Assembly (NCBI GenBank): GCA_038373865.1 | Contig: JAXGGA010005176.1 | Span: 16,556 to 80,555, forward strand | Length of the DNA stretch: 64,000 bases | Origin: Uloborus plumipes | Taxonomy: Eukaryota; Arthropoda; Arachnida; Araneae; Uloboridae | Direction: 5' to 3' | Shown: piece after piece, positions 25,327 through 33,890 of the stretch | Position numbering within the stretch: position 1 is the stretch's first letter | How the letters are laid out: each line of letters begins with the position of its first letter | Notes under the pieces: generated by a model | Seen by the model: only the letters and a program-made list of their open reading frames with translations | Told to the model about the DNA's origin: nothing | Databases searched by the model: none | Program-made: the position numbers and the translations under genes

Positions 25327-26296
25327 ACCCTACTCATATGAAACGATTTTACTTACAAACAATTGGTAGTATCATAATACCTTAAAAAGTTAAAATGATC
25401 TGTAAAAAATAGGGCACCGACAAACCAATTGTATTTTGTTATATTTTCTGTTACGTATGTTTCTCAGTGAAAATCTTTATTTTTTAGGTAAAGCTTCAAG
25501 TAGTAATGGGCTTAAGAAAAAGAACAAATATTTTTCATCCATTAAATATTCAAATTCCTTCCATTTTTTAAACCTTTTTTTTTCACTTCTTCTTCTTTTA
25601 GAATACGATTTTAAAAAATGATATAGCTGTTTCAAGTCTTCAAACACTATTAATTAAAGTTAAAAAAAATGTAAACTTAATCATTCTTGAGAAAAAATTG
25701 AAGTTCTCCGTAAGCAGCTTAAGCACGCTTATTCATTAAAATATTATGTTGTATTATTTTAAATATTGTTACACTTTACTCGTTGAAGCTCAATTGTTTA
25801 TATTTATAGGTGTACAAGTTTTGAGTACTACATATTAAGTAGCTAACATTTATGCAATGTATGCATTAGAATTCTTTCTAAGCCTTCATTATAAATATCA
25901 CTTTGTTATCGTCTGGTAATCTTACAATAGTTCAATAAAAATGTATATATATATTTCTTTTTTAACTGGAGTCGTTCAGGACTATTTGTTTTACGTTTGT
26001 TGTAATCCAGTAGTGCTTTCAATACATTGAGGTTGAGGGAAGATAGTTTTTCCGTACTACTTTAGCAATATTTGCCGTAGCAGGTATAAATAATCAAGTG
26101 CATATCGAGAAATATATTTTAATTCGTTCAATTTCATAATTTCGTCATTTGATAGAGGAAAGAAACCAGATGGAAAAATCCATGTAGCTCAATTTAGGGG
26201 CTTTCCAGTGCTATCTGATTCAAAAGTGAAACATCAGTTTCATTGAACGCAATTCAATTACGAACGGTGTTGAACGTTTTCCAGTTTTAACGCCTG
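25327..26296. other. AT-rich non-coding DNA
   Basis: No gene recognised. A 61-aa ORF at 25436-25621 is low complexity (F, L, S, K). Nothing else is supported. Confidence 0.4.
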
Positions 26297-27584
26297 TACG
26301 AGGGCTGTCTGGAAAGTTTCCGACCTCGATATGAAAAGGGCAAAACTTATGAAACAAAGAGAGATGTTCCTTTTAAGTTGTCCTTTGGAAACTTGGAACC
26401 GTAATTTTGGCTATTTTTAGTTCGAATTGTGTGCGTGACAGCCATACTAGTGAGTTGCTCCAACAGTTTTTTTGAAAATAGAAAAAATCGAATATCAAGC
26501 TCTGATTCGATACTTGTTTTAAAAAGGAAATACGCCTGCACAAATTAAAAAGGAGTTGGACTATGTGTATAGGGACTCTGCACCATCGTCTACAATCGTA
26601 AAATTTTGGGTAGCGGAATTTAAACGTGGCCGTACCAGTTTGAGTGTTCGTGAACGCTCAGGTCGACCCAAAACTGCTACCACTGATGAACACATTGCTA
26701 AAGCTCATCAAATGGTGCTGGATGACGCAGATTGAAGGTGAGATATATAGAAGAAACTATGAATATCTCTAAGGAATGCGCATGCCACATTTTAAATGAG
26801 AAATTAAGCACGCAGAAGCTGGCTCCACTTCCGCGTTTGCTCAATTTGACCAGAAACGTGTCTGAATGAATATTTGCAGCGCACTTCTGGCACAATGAAC
26901 CAGAGTTTTTCTGATAACTTATCACTGTGGTTGAAACCTGGATTCATCAGTGCTACTCCAGAAACAAAAACGCAGTCAAAACAATGGTCTGCAAAGTGAG
27001 AACAGCTCCAAAAAAGGCCAAAACAGTTCCTTCTGCAGGAAAAGTGATGCCGACCGTTTTCTGGGATAGCCATGGAGTGATACTCATTGACTACCTTAAA
27101 ATGGGAAAAGCCATAACAAGAGCATACTATTCTACTCTCCTTGACAAATTGAAGGAGGAAATAGAAGAAAAACGGCCGCATTTGAAAAAGAAAAAAGTTC
27201 TTTTTCATCAAGAAAATGCTCCTGCTGACACCTCAGTGGTTTCAATGGCCAAAATTCACGAGTTAAGGCTCGAAATCGTTGAACACCCACCCTACTCACC
27301 AGACCTGGCCCCAAGCGACCCTTTCTTGGTCCCTTAACTGAAAGAAGCACTTGGAGGACAAAGGTTTTCTTCAAATGAGGAGGTCACAAACTTTGTCAAC
27401 AGCTTTTTTGAGGACACATTTTCATCATTACTTTTGGATGGGTTAAAAGGATGGGAGCATTACTGGATGACGTGTGTGGACTTACAAGGAGACTATGTCA
27501 AAAAGTAACGAGCCAGTTTGTGACGATAAAAAAAATATTTTATCTATGGTTAGGTCCGAAACTTTTCCAGACACGCCCGACGTA
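26297..27584 (+). mobile_element. mariner element, complete in length but inactive
   Basis: Element 26299-27582 (1284 bp) lies between TA dinucleotides at 26297-26298 and 27583-27584. Termini are inverted and imperfect: CGAGGGCTGTCTGGAAAGTTTC on the left against CGTCGGGCGTGTCTGGAAAAGTTTC on the right, read inward (given here in parts by position). The length is normal for mariner. The body carries a mariner transposase in the plus orientation (26478-27508), ruined by point mutations and frameshifts. TIR divergence and coding damage both say that it is old. Confidence 0.9.
26478..27508 (+). pseudogene. mariner transposase pseudogene (DD34D type, SETMAR-like)
   Basis: The normal protein binds the element ends with N-terminal helix-turn-helix domains and cuts and pastes DNA with a DDD catalytic triad in the nucleus. 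Visible here: an N-terminal part (26478-26733) with IEYQALIRYLF, then KKELDYVYRDSAPSS, the linker RGRTSLSVRERSGRPKTATT; then a damaged segment with stops; then an open C-terminal half from about 26927 with ETWIHQCYS, KVMPTVFWDSHGVI, HQENAPADTS and PYSPDLAPSD. The start codon position is ATA, a TAA interrupts after the LF of the first helix region, and several stops lie at 26734-26900. The first catalytic D (before ETW) is V, the second (HQDN in the family) is E, and a stop follows FLVP. The reading continues after that stop to a normal C-terminus ending GDYVKK. Inactive. Confidence 0.9.
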
Positions 27585-27612
27585 TATGACCTGCACTTTC
27601 GACGTATCAATA

Positions 27613-28649
27613 TACGAGGGTTAGATCCAAATTAAAAAACTTCCCCTCCTCAGAGGCTTTGTGCATGAAGCGCGGGACACGTTTGTTATGGGTTCATAAA
27701 GTGGAATGAAAATTTTTGAAACACGAACACTTTTCAGAAACCATTAGAGGCCGCTCGAGATTTGTTTTAAAGAAAAAAAAAAAAGTAGTACATAAAGTTG
27801 CCCGATAGGTTGTCGCTGCAGATTAACAAGACGTTTTACTGCAAGATGGTTCCCTAAAATGTGTGCCAGTGGGTTCTCTACCACTTCTTTTTTCCATTCG
27901 TAAAGCAGTGTGTTTCCAAAAGCTGAAGCGCAGTAAGTTTAACTATAATTCCACAAATAATGACCATTAATTGCGTCTTTTAAGATGTGCCAAGGTTGTG
28001 GGGTAGAGTTCCTCGATAGACCCGATCCTTTTAAGTTATCTCAGCAGACCAAGAAGTCTCATGGGTGTGAGATCAGGTGAGAAGAGGAAGCCAAGCTGTT
28101 TGGGAAACAGCGGCTCATCACACATGCATCTCGAAAGTTGCCCGTAACATCTGTTGAACGCCATGAAGAATATGGGGAGATGGCACTATTCTGCATAAAT
28201 ATCGTGTCCTGGAGGCGGCCACGTTGTTGAAGTTCACGAATTACGAATGTTGTCAACATGTCTTGCTACCAGCTTCCTGTGACAGAGCAGTTCTTCAGCC
28301 GACGGAAGGTTCTTATCGCTGAAGAGGAGTTTTTGTCATTCTGGTAAAAAAGTTTCACTAACAGAGCTTTGTCTTTCAAGGTCGGCATTGTGCATCAGCG
28401 AGTTGGAAACAACTGCCTGTGTAATAACTGTTTTCCTTTTTTTCTGCAAATTACGTTGCTGTAGCATGCAAATGACAAGTGTTACAACGCCACCTATCGG
28501 CAACTTTTTGTACTATTTTTTTTCTTTAATAAATCTCGAGCGCATGGTCTGAAGTGTCTGTTTTCAAAATTTCATCACATTATGACCCATACAACGTCCT
28601 GCACAAGCCTCTGAGTAGGGGAAGTTTAATTTGGACTAACTCCCTGGTA
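27613..28649 (-). mobile_element. DUF4817-type mariner-like element, internally deleted, long TIRs
   Basis: Element 27615-28647 lies between TA dinucleotides (27613-27614, 28648-28649). Its terminal inverted repeats are long, roughly 200 bp each (about 27615-27820 and 28440-28647), and diverged by several indels. Matching pieces include the block ATCCAAATT/AATTTGGAC, CTTCCCC, CAGAGGC, and further in CTCGAGATTT with GTTGCC-GATAGG. The interior has a minus-strand transposase relic whose central part is missing. It starts only 32 bp from the end of the mariner at 26299-27582. Confidence 0.8.
27880..28388 (-). pseudogene. DUF4817/DDE transposase relic with the middle missing
   Basis: On the minus strand from 28388 the frame begins MPTLKDKALLVKLFYQND, which matches the start of DUF4817-domain proteins (helix-turn-helix N-terminus of a mariner-related transposase common in arthropod genomes). 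After about 50 codons and a stop it runs into VIRELQQRGRLQDTIFMQNS, corresponding to the second catalytic region (family form FMQDGAPPH). It then passes through MSRCFPNSLASSSHLISHP and a stop, then DFLVC, where the family has FPxxWPPRSPDLTPCDFWLWG. The intervening several hundred bases of a full-length gene are absent. The catalytic D of FMQD is N and stops are present, so it is dead. Typical for an internally deleted non-autonomous copy that later decayed. Confidence 0.75.
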
Positions 28650-29571
28650 TATTTAGCTTTTGAATTACAACACTGGCGATTGTCAAAAAGTTTTTTAGGA
28701 CAGAAATGGGCAAATAATGTGAATAAAAGAAGAAACTATTCAAAAAACGAAATGCTTTCAAATTTCTACTGCAGGTACACAATATGGTCCAAATACTGTG
28801 GTCTGGAGTTCTTATAAACTATAACTGGAATCAAATTTTGGATATTACAAAAACATTTTTTTACATTGTTGCAAAAGTTTAGACAATAGTCAGATTTTAT
28901 GCAAATATCCCTTGAAATGTGATTGGTGGAAGAAATGCGGGACTGTATTATTCATTTATAAAGTGCAGAGATTGCTGAATATAAATAATCAAAATCTCAA
29001 AGCTCTTTAGTTCTCGTGTAAAGAAGATGAGAAAGTTTGGAAGTCGAAATTTAAAAATGAACCTACTTTATTATTTTTTTGTCTTTTAAATCGGCTCTAG
29101 TATGGTAGTACATTGTTTTTTACTTTGTGGAGAGCAAATTCAGACATGCGTATCGATCAAAAAGTCGAAGAAAAATTATATTTCTTAAGGATGAAGGAAT
29201 TGAAAAAACGGCTCAGACTGACGATTCGCCCCTCAATCCTACAAAACTTCAACTTGGGTCAAAAACAGCACGTGACAGCATAAGTAGATGAGCAACTGAA
29301 TCAGAATGCATGAAAAAAAATAAAGAATTGTGCCTAAGCCTTTTCGGAGAGAGTATCCCAAATAAGCCAGATTTTAATGTAAAAAGCAGTATATGTATCA
29401 TCGTGACTAAAACATGAATGGTACTTTATTTGATTAAAATTATTAAAATTGGGATATCGTAGATGGATTATAATTCTTTTCGCGGGACTTGAGAAATATC
29501 CAATGATCATATGCTGTGCACTTGATAAACGGACTTATTAACCGAGTTTCTTTTTTTCCGATCTCATAACC
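28650..29571. other. AT-rich non-coding DNA
   Basis: No gene or repeat recognised. Confidence 0.4.
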
Positions 29572-29686
29572 TATCCCAAGTAGCACACTTCGTTTTTTAA
29601 AGGTTGTAAAATGGTTATTAACGTTGTGACAACCGCTTAAAAACGTTTATAAAACGTTTAAAGGTTATTTGTGCTACCTGGGATAA
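29572..29686. mobile_element. Small MITE, 111 bp, TA flanks
   Basis: Element 29574-29684 between TA dinucleotides. Ends are TCCCAAGTAGCACA and the inverse TGTGCTACCTGGGA (one mismatch in the arm). The interior is an AT-rich palindrome-like stretch of ACGTTTATAAAACGTTTA. No coding capacity. Confidence 0.75.
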
Positions 29687-29895
29687 TGTTTTTTTTTTGA
29701 CGTTTTTAGGTTTAAAACGTTCTTTTCTTCCGAAATCAAAGTCTTCTTTAGTCACTCCATTTCTTGCTAACTTTAAAAAGCTTATGTGGTTGAAGGCTAT
29801 AATGTGGTTGAAGAAATCTTAGCGCCTTACCCTTTCCTGAAAGTACAGGGTCCGGCGTGATAAATAGTAGTATATAAAAGTGTTTAATTTAAACT
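29687..29895. other. Short spacer between two elements
   Basis: AT-rich DNA with a T run at about 29691-29699. No gene recognised. Confidence 0.4.
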
Positions 29896-30470
29896 TACCG
29901 TAAATCAGGGTTAATTGGACCCTAGGGGGTTACTTGAGCCCATTTCAAAAAAATGATTAAATATGGGTTTGGTACTTATTAGTTGAAGATTTGCACGTAG
30001 TTCCTCATTCTCCGCTAGGTAGAAGCACTATGCAGTCTCTAACGCTACCTACACGGCTCTCTAAGCAACTTCCTGAGATTAGTTAAGGTTATGTTATTGC
30101 CTTGCTACATGTGCAGAATTTTCCAGCCTACAACTTCTATGCTCTTAGAGCATACAATTCACCATTTAATTAAGGCAAGTGTAATATTTTCTTGTTAAAC
30201 CCCTCACAAATGTTATTTAAGCCCAAGATTGTCAATACTTTTTGCTATTTAAGCTATTTATAACAAAGTCTGTGACAGTGACTAATAATCAAATTATAGG
30301 GTTACTTGGACCCACTATTTACGTGGATCCAAGTAACCCTTACAAACTTTTTTTTTTCATTTATCAACTCTATGACACTGAACTATAAATTTTTATTAGT
30401 TTTCGTGTATTTTAAGGAATATAGGCAATGTATTAGACCAACCTTTACCTTTTTCAGGTTAAGACTGGCC

Positions 30471-30725
30471 ATGCCGTCCAAATACAAGAGACTTCCTGGA
30501 AGCCGAAAATACAAAGACTTCTCAACTGACCGATTGCAGGAATGCCTGAAAGCAATAAAATCTGGTGAAATGTCTCAAAGGAAAGCAGAAGCTCATTTCA
30601 AAATTTGCAGATCAACCATAAAACGTAGACTAAAAAGTGAGACACCAAAAAGTCCCGGCCATCCTAAAGTGTTCACAGAGGAAGAGGAGAGGGCATTTGC
30701 AAGTCATTTGGATAAAAGTAGTTAA
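30471..30725 (+). CDS. N-terminal psq helix-turn-helix fragment of a pogo-like transposase
   Basis: 84 codons from the ATG at 30471. I prefer this start to the upstream ATG at 30306 because a polypyrimidine tract and CAG at 30440-30458 look like a 3' splice site and the family begins MP(S)KYKR. The protein has a basic start, then a pipsqueak-type helix-turn-helix around residues 20-55 (LQECLKAIKSGEMSQRKAEA, then ICRSTIKRRL). It ends HPKVFTEEEERAFASHLDKSS, which in full-length relatives leads into the second DNA-binding and DDE domains. A TAA at 30723-30725 ends it. This domain would bind the element ends. If expressed alone it could only bind, not cut. Confidence 0.7.
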   Translation: MPSKYKRLPGSRKYKDFSTDRLQECLKAIKSGEMSQRKAEAHFKICRSTIKRRLKSETPKSPGHPKVFTEEEERAFASHLDKSS

Positions 30726-31139
30726 TTTAGTAAAGAAATGGAATCATCCTCTGAAGATGCAGATGATTTTAGCCTCCAATCGTCAGGAGATAGTGAGTTC
30801 AGTTTTTTGAACAGTGAATTTGATCTTATGGATCTTATTAATTTCCCTTCTACCAGTGGCGCTGGTAATGATGAAGCTATGAATGAACTCTGCAATCAAG
30901 ATGAAAACATTGTCATGGACAAAAGAGATGAAAATTTAGTTGAAAAGGGACTTAAAGAAAAATTAGTCGAAGGCAATTTTGTTATAGTGTTGTGGGAGAA
31001 AAGGGAATTTCCAGGCATCATTACAAAAATTGATGAAAATGGAGCGATTGTTGATTGCATGCAGCGCACTCTAAAAGGTTGGAAATGGCCAGAAGTAAAA
31101 GACATTTTTTATTATAAGTGGGGAGATAAAAAAAAATGA
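30726..31139 (+). pseudogene. C-terminal fragment of the same pogo-like transposase
   Basis: In the same reading frame as the fragment ending at 30725, separated only by that stop codon. From 30738 it reads MESSSEDADDF, a Ser/Asp/Glu-rich linker, then KEKLVEGNFVIVLWEKREFP and continues to WPEVKDIFYYKWGDKKK. Acidic linker plus a small barrel-like domain ending WPEVxDIxYY is the usual C-terminus of arthropod pogo-psq proteins (often annotated as Tigger- or CENP-B-like). The roughly 250-350 residues that would carry the DDE catalytic domain are missing. Whether a separate protein is made from the ATG at 30738 is unknown. Confidence 0.7.
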
Positions 31140-31571
31140 TCCTCCTAAAATGTTAAAAAGGGGGCTATTTTCAGTTCAATCAATCACAGAAGATGTTTAG
31201 ATAAAGAATTTTTATCTAACTTCATATATTTTTTCATATCCCATGTCCTACATAAACCCAACACACGCTAATAATGCTTTATAATAGGAAAACTAAACCT
31301 GGGTCCAAGTAACCCAACCTAAGGGCTACTTGAACCCATTAGAAAAAAACATTCAGAAATTTAGTAAATGAAATAAACCAAATTTAAAGGTTACATGCTT
31401 TATTTATGGGTATTCTTTAATAATTATAAGCATTGTTTGATTTCATAACACAATATGTATTGATATAAATAAGGATTTATCTGGAACATTACTAAAATTG
31501 GGTTCAAGTAACCCTGATTTACGGTATTTCAAAATATTATTCTAACAAAAATTTAAAACCAAGAAAAATAT

Positions 31572-31904
31572 ATGCTATTCACCATACTATACATGCCATT
31601 ACTTGATTTTGAATATGACACCATGCAGATGGTCACCATCATGATGAGAGCTTTTCTCCAGGCGTCGAAAACAAGCCTTCACCACCCAATCCAGCACTTC
31701 CAATGGGATTTCCTCCACATCGGCACTCCTCCTTTCCTTGAGTACACGTCCTCAGCGAAACGAAGAACTCATGCCTTGTACTCTATTATGACATGTACTC
31801 AAGGAAAGAATGCGTACATTTGTGGAGGAGATCACATTGAACGTGCTGGTTGGGTGGTGAAAGATTTCATTCGACCTCTGGAAAAACGCGCTGATTATAA
31901 ATGA
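31572..31904 (+). CDS. Unrecognised 110-aa ORF made of an inverted duplication
   Basis: An open frame with ACTCAAGGAAAG-type blocks. The C-terminal part reads CTQGKNAYICGGDHIERAGW then VVKDFIRPLEKRADYK. The left part (31641-31746) is the inverted, diverged copy of the right part (31794-31904): on the minus strand it also reads CTQGK, then CGG, then GSAG. The right arm is probably the original coding direction, a C-terminal exon fragment of some mobile-element or host protein followed by AATAAAA at about 31938. I do not recognise the family, and a real gene is doubtful. Confidence 0.3.
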   Translation: MLFTILYMPLLDFEYDTMQMVTIMMRAFLQASKTSLHHPIQHFQWDFLHIGTPPFLEYTSSAKRRTHALYSIMTCTQGKNAYICGGDHIERAGWVVKDFIRPLEKRADYK

Positions 31905-32086
31905 AATCCATCTTTCTTTGTTTTAAATATACATTTCAATAAAAAATTCTGTCTTTTATATAGTACTATTTTGATTTTTTATATTTGTAAAAGTTTATGA
32001 AAGATGGCTCTTAGGATCGGTAGTCCCCATCAGATGTAAGCTCACTTCCAATAATGTTTATTTTCCCGACGGATAATATGTTTTAG
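31905..32086. other. AT-rich spacer with a possible polyadenylation signal
   Basis: CAATAAAAAATTC near 31937-31949 lies about 35 bases after the stop of the preceding ORF and could act as a poly-A signal. In such AT-rich DNA this is weak evidence. Confidence 0.25.
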
Positions 32087-32264
32087 TACAGTCGAACGTC
32101 GTTAAGTCGAACATGCTTAGAACGAATTACTGCTGAGACAAACTGCGCTTGCGATCCCAGTACTATTGCTTGCTGTTGATTTCCTTTCAGATTAGTCTAA
32201 CTAGTTTTTAGACAAATTGATTTTAAAAGTCCCTTTGGGTTCCTTTTAACGAGGTATAACTGTA
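32087..32264. mobile_element. Tigger/pogo-like MITE, 174 bp, TA flanks
   Basis: Element 32089-32262 between TA dinucleotides. The left end reads CAGTCGAACGTCGTTAAGTC and the right end read inward CAGTTATACCTCGTTAAAAG. These are variants of the CAGTCAAACCTCGATA-type termini typical of Tigger/pogo elements. No coding content. The arms have diverged, so the copy is old. Confidence 0.65.
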
Positions 32265-33530
32265 TTACAAAAAAGTTATACTGTATAATAAGCACAGTAA
32301 AATGGAAAATAATACAAATTTCTTTGCGTTTCAAAAAGTTAAGACAAATCAGTGCTTAGTTTTAAGTCAATAAGTATAACTAGATTTCCGAGTTTGGTTA
32401 TCTCTTTCAAAATACCTTTTTTTCTGCATAGCTAGTATCAAAACAGAATATTCGTTCTCTGAATTTTGATCAAAAAGCATCATGCGAGTTCACTTTTGAT
32501 GCGTTTTTTTGGGAAAAAAATAAATAATGCATCCTCCCCAGAGAATGACTTCTTTTCATGGAAAGAAAACACAAATTTTCTTTACCAAACATAAGCAAAT
32601 TGATCCTCAGATTGAATCAAAATCAAACAAATCCCATAACAACTGCGTGCACCGAAAATTTCAAGTACTTTAGTCCACTAAAACCATAAGAATATTTTAA
32701 CAGAATCCACCATTTTTTTCCGTCACTCAAATGAGTCCCGGTATGAATGCATGAGAATAAAGAATGAGCAGAAATAGGAAGTCACGAACGAGCAGGATGG
32801 ATGGAGCACTTTTAGAAGGATCATAACTAGGTTGGGGATTCTGAGAACATATCATAAACTTTCGCCATATTTTACCCAACCAGAAATTTCAATCCATATC
32901 TTGTGCATGGGACTCGATGGAGTAGATACGAGGAGGATTTCTCGCGAGTAAAGTGGAGTCACTCTGTTGCCTTTACTGTGGATGATTTTATTTTGCTTTC
33001 TGGAAGTATTGCCTCCCAATGCACTGCATAATATCGTTAAAGTATTCTCCGTAGCTTTGTGCTTGGTAGGACTGATGGTAAATATGGTTTAGTTGTAGTA
33101 ATAGGATTTGGAGAGAATTCTCTAAGTGCATGAACTTCGAAGTATACCAAAGGATAAAAGACAGTTTGCAATTATGGTAAGATAAGACATTTGTATCATC
33201 ATGGAGGCCAGGTACTATCTGGTATCTTAAGACAGATATAATACAGCAGGCAGAGTAAGATGGAGAAAAAATTGCTAAAAGCAAACGCATTTTTCAAGAA
33301 ATTATCAATTTTAAAATTTTTTCCTCATAGATATGGTTTTTCTAAAGAAAAAAGAAAAAATCATTGGTCATTTCAATGAAAATGTTCGAGCAAAAGCGAT
33401 AGAAATGTTGCGAATAGTGATTGCGTCTGTTTTAAAAACATATATACGAGTCTTAGATTAATAAAAACTGAGTGTTTGTATCTATATCATCCTTACTGCG
33501 CCGGAATTTCCAGTGAACCAACCATCGAAC
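32265..33530. other. AT-rich DNA without recognised genes
   Basis: A 100-aa minus-strand ORF at 32988-33290 has no recognised domain. No repeats seen. Confidence 0.35.
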
Positions 33531-33586
33531 CAGATATGGTATGAAGTTTAAATCCAACGTTAAAGATGCACAAATATACAGGTATA

Positions 33587-33635
33587 CTGCAGACACGTGT
33601 TTCGGGGCTACAAGGAGCCCCTTTTTTCAATGCAA
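33587..33635 (-). ncRNA. Hammerhead-like motif, copy a
   Basis: On the minus strand: TTGCA (stem I), TTGAAAAAA (place of the CUGANGA core), GGGGCT/AGCCCC (stem II, loop CCTTGT), GAAA, CACGTGTC (stem III palindrome and cleavage triplet GTC), TGCAG (stem I). The order and pairing match a type I hammerhead. The CUGANGA core is altered (C3 to U, G8 to A) and has two extra A, so activity is doubtful. Confidence 0.35.
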
Positions 33636-33649
33636 GAAGTGTGAGCTTT

Positions 33650-33716
33650 AAAAAGGGGCTCCTTGTAGCCCCGAAACACGTGTCTGCAGTATACCTGTAT
33701 ATTTGTGCATCTTTAG
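33650..33716 (+). ncRNA. Hammerhead-like motif, copy b (5' side lost)
   Basis: Keeps AGGGGCTCCTTGTAGCCCC, GAAACACGTGTC and the downstream unit sequence to GTGCATCTTTAG. The upstream flank is GTGAGCTTTAAAA, so the left strand of stem I and the core are lost. It is a truncated unit and would not fold as a complete hammerhead. Confidence 0.3.
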
Positions 33717-33755
33717 CTTTTATCGGATGATTCTTCATCCTAAATCTCACACTTC

Positions 33756-33803
33756 TTGCATTGAAAAAGGGGCTCCTTGTAGCCCCGAAACACGTGTCTG
33801 CAG
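33756..33803 (+). ncRNA. Hammerhead-like motif, copy c
   Basis: Reads TTGCA, TTGAAAAA, GGGGCT, loop CCTTGT, AGCCCC, GAAA, CACGTGTC, TGCAG. Stem I is TGCA with TGCA plus a T-G wobble, stem II is six base pairs, and stem III is the short self-complementary ACACGTGT typical of dimer-acting hammerheads. Predicted cleavage would be after C33798. Positions C3 and G8, which pair in the active site of known hammerheads, read U and A here, so the pair could be kept as U-A. One extra A precedes stem II. Catalytic activity is untested. Confidence 0.4.
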
Positions 33804-33890
33804 TATACCTGTATATTTGTGCATCTTCAACATTGGATTTAAACTTCACATCAATCGCACAAAGGTATTTATTTTCTTCAGATATGGTAT

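Larger units (their letters stand above)
29896..31526 (+). mobile_element. Pogo/psq transposon, 1.63 kb, catalytic core deleted
   Basis: Element 29898-31524 is flanked by TA on both sides. It starts CCGTAAATCAGGGTTA and ends with the exact inverse. A motif GGGTTACTTGGACCCA recurs near both ends: 29925-29943, 30299-30314, 30324-30339 (inverse), 31300-31317 (inverse), 31323-31339 and 31497-31513 (inverse). These are probably transposase-binding sites. Coding sequence for the N-terminal psq helix-turn-helix and for a C-terminal acidic plus SH3-like region is kept, but the DDE domain is absent. It is therefore non-autonomous. Confidence 0.88.
33531..33890 (+). mobile_element. Penelope-like (or retrozyme-like) insertion with three hammerhead-like units
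   Basis: A 12-bp direct repeat CAGATATGGTAT at 33531-33542 and 33879-33890 brackets the insertion and looks like a target-site duplication. Inside are three copies of one unit: copy a inverted (33543-33644), copy b direct (33645-33716), copy c direct (33748-33849). Copies a and c are nearly identical over about 104 bp, and a and b pair perfectly over about 64 bp. Partial inverted and tandem unit copies at the ends of an insertion are a known habit of Penelope-like elements, some of which carry hammerhead ribozymes in these units. No reverse transcriptase sequence is present. The ORFs across the region are shadows of the repeat. Confidence 0.7.

Noticed and set aside
26804..27211. 135-aa minus-strand frame
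   Set aside because: It is antisense to the mariner transposase relic and shows no domain of its own.
33493..33849. 118-aa minus-strand frame with internal peptide repeats
   Set aside because: The peptide repeats mirror the repeated hammerhead-like units; no protein family fits.
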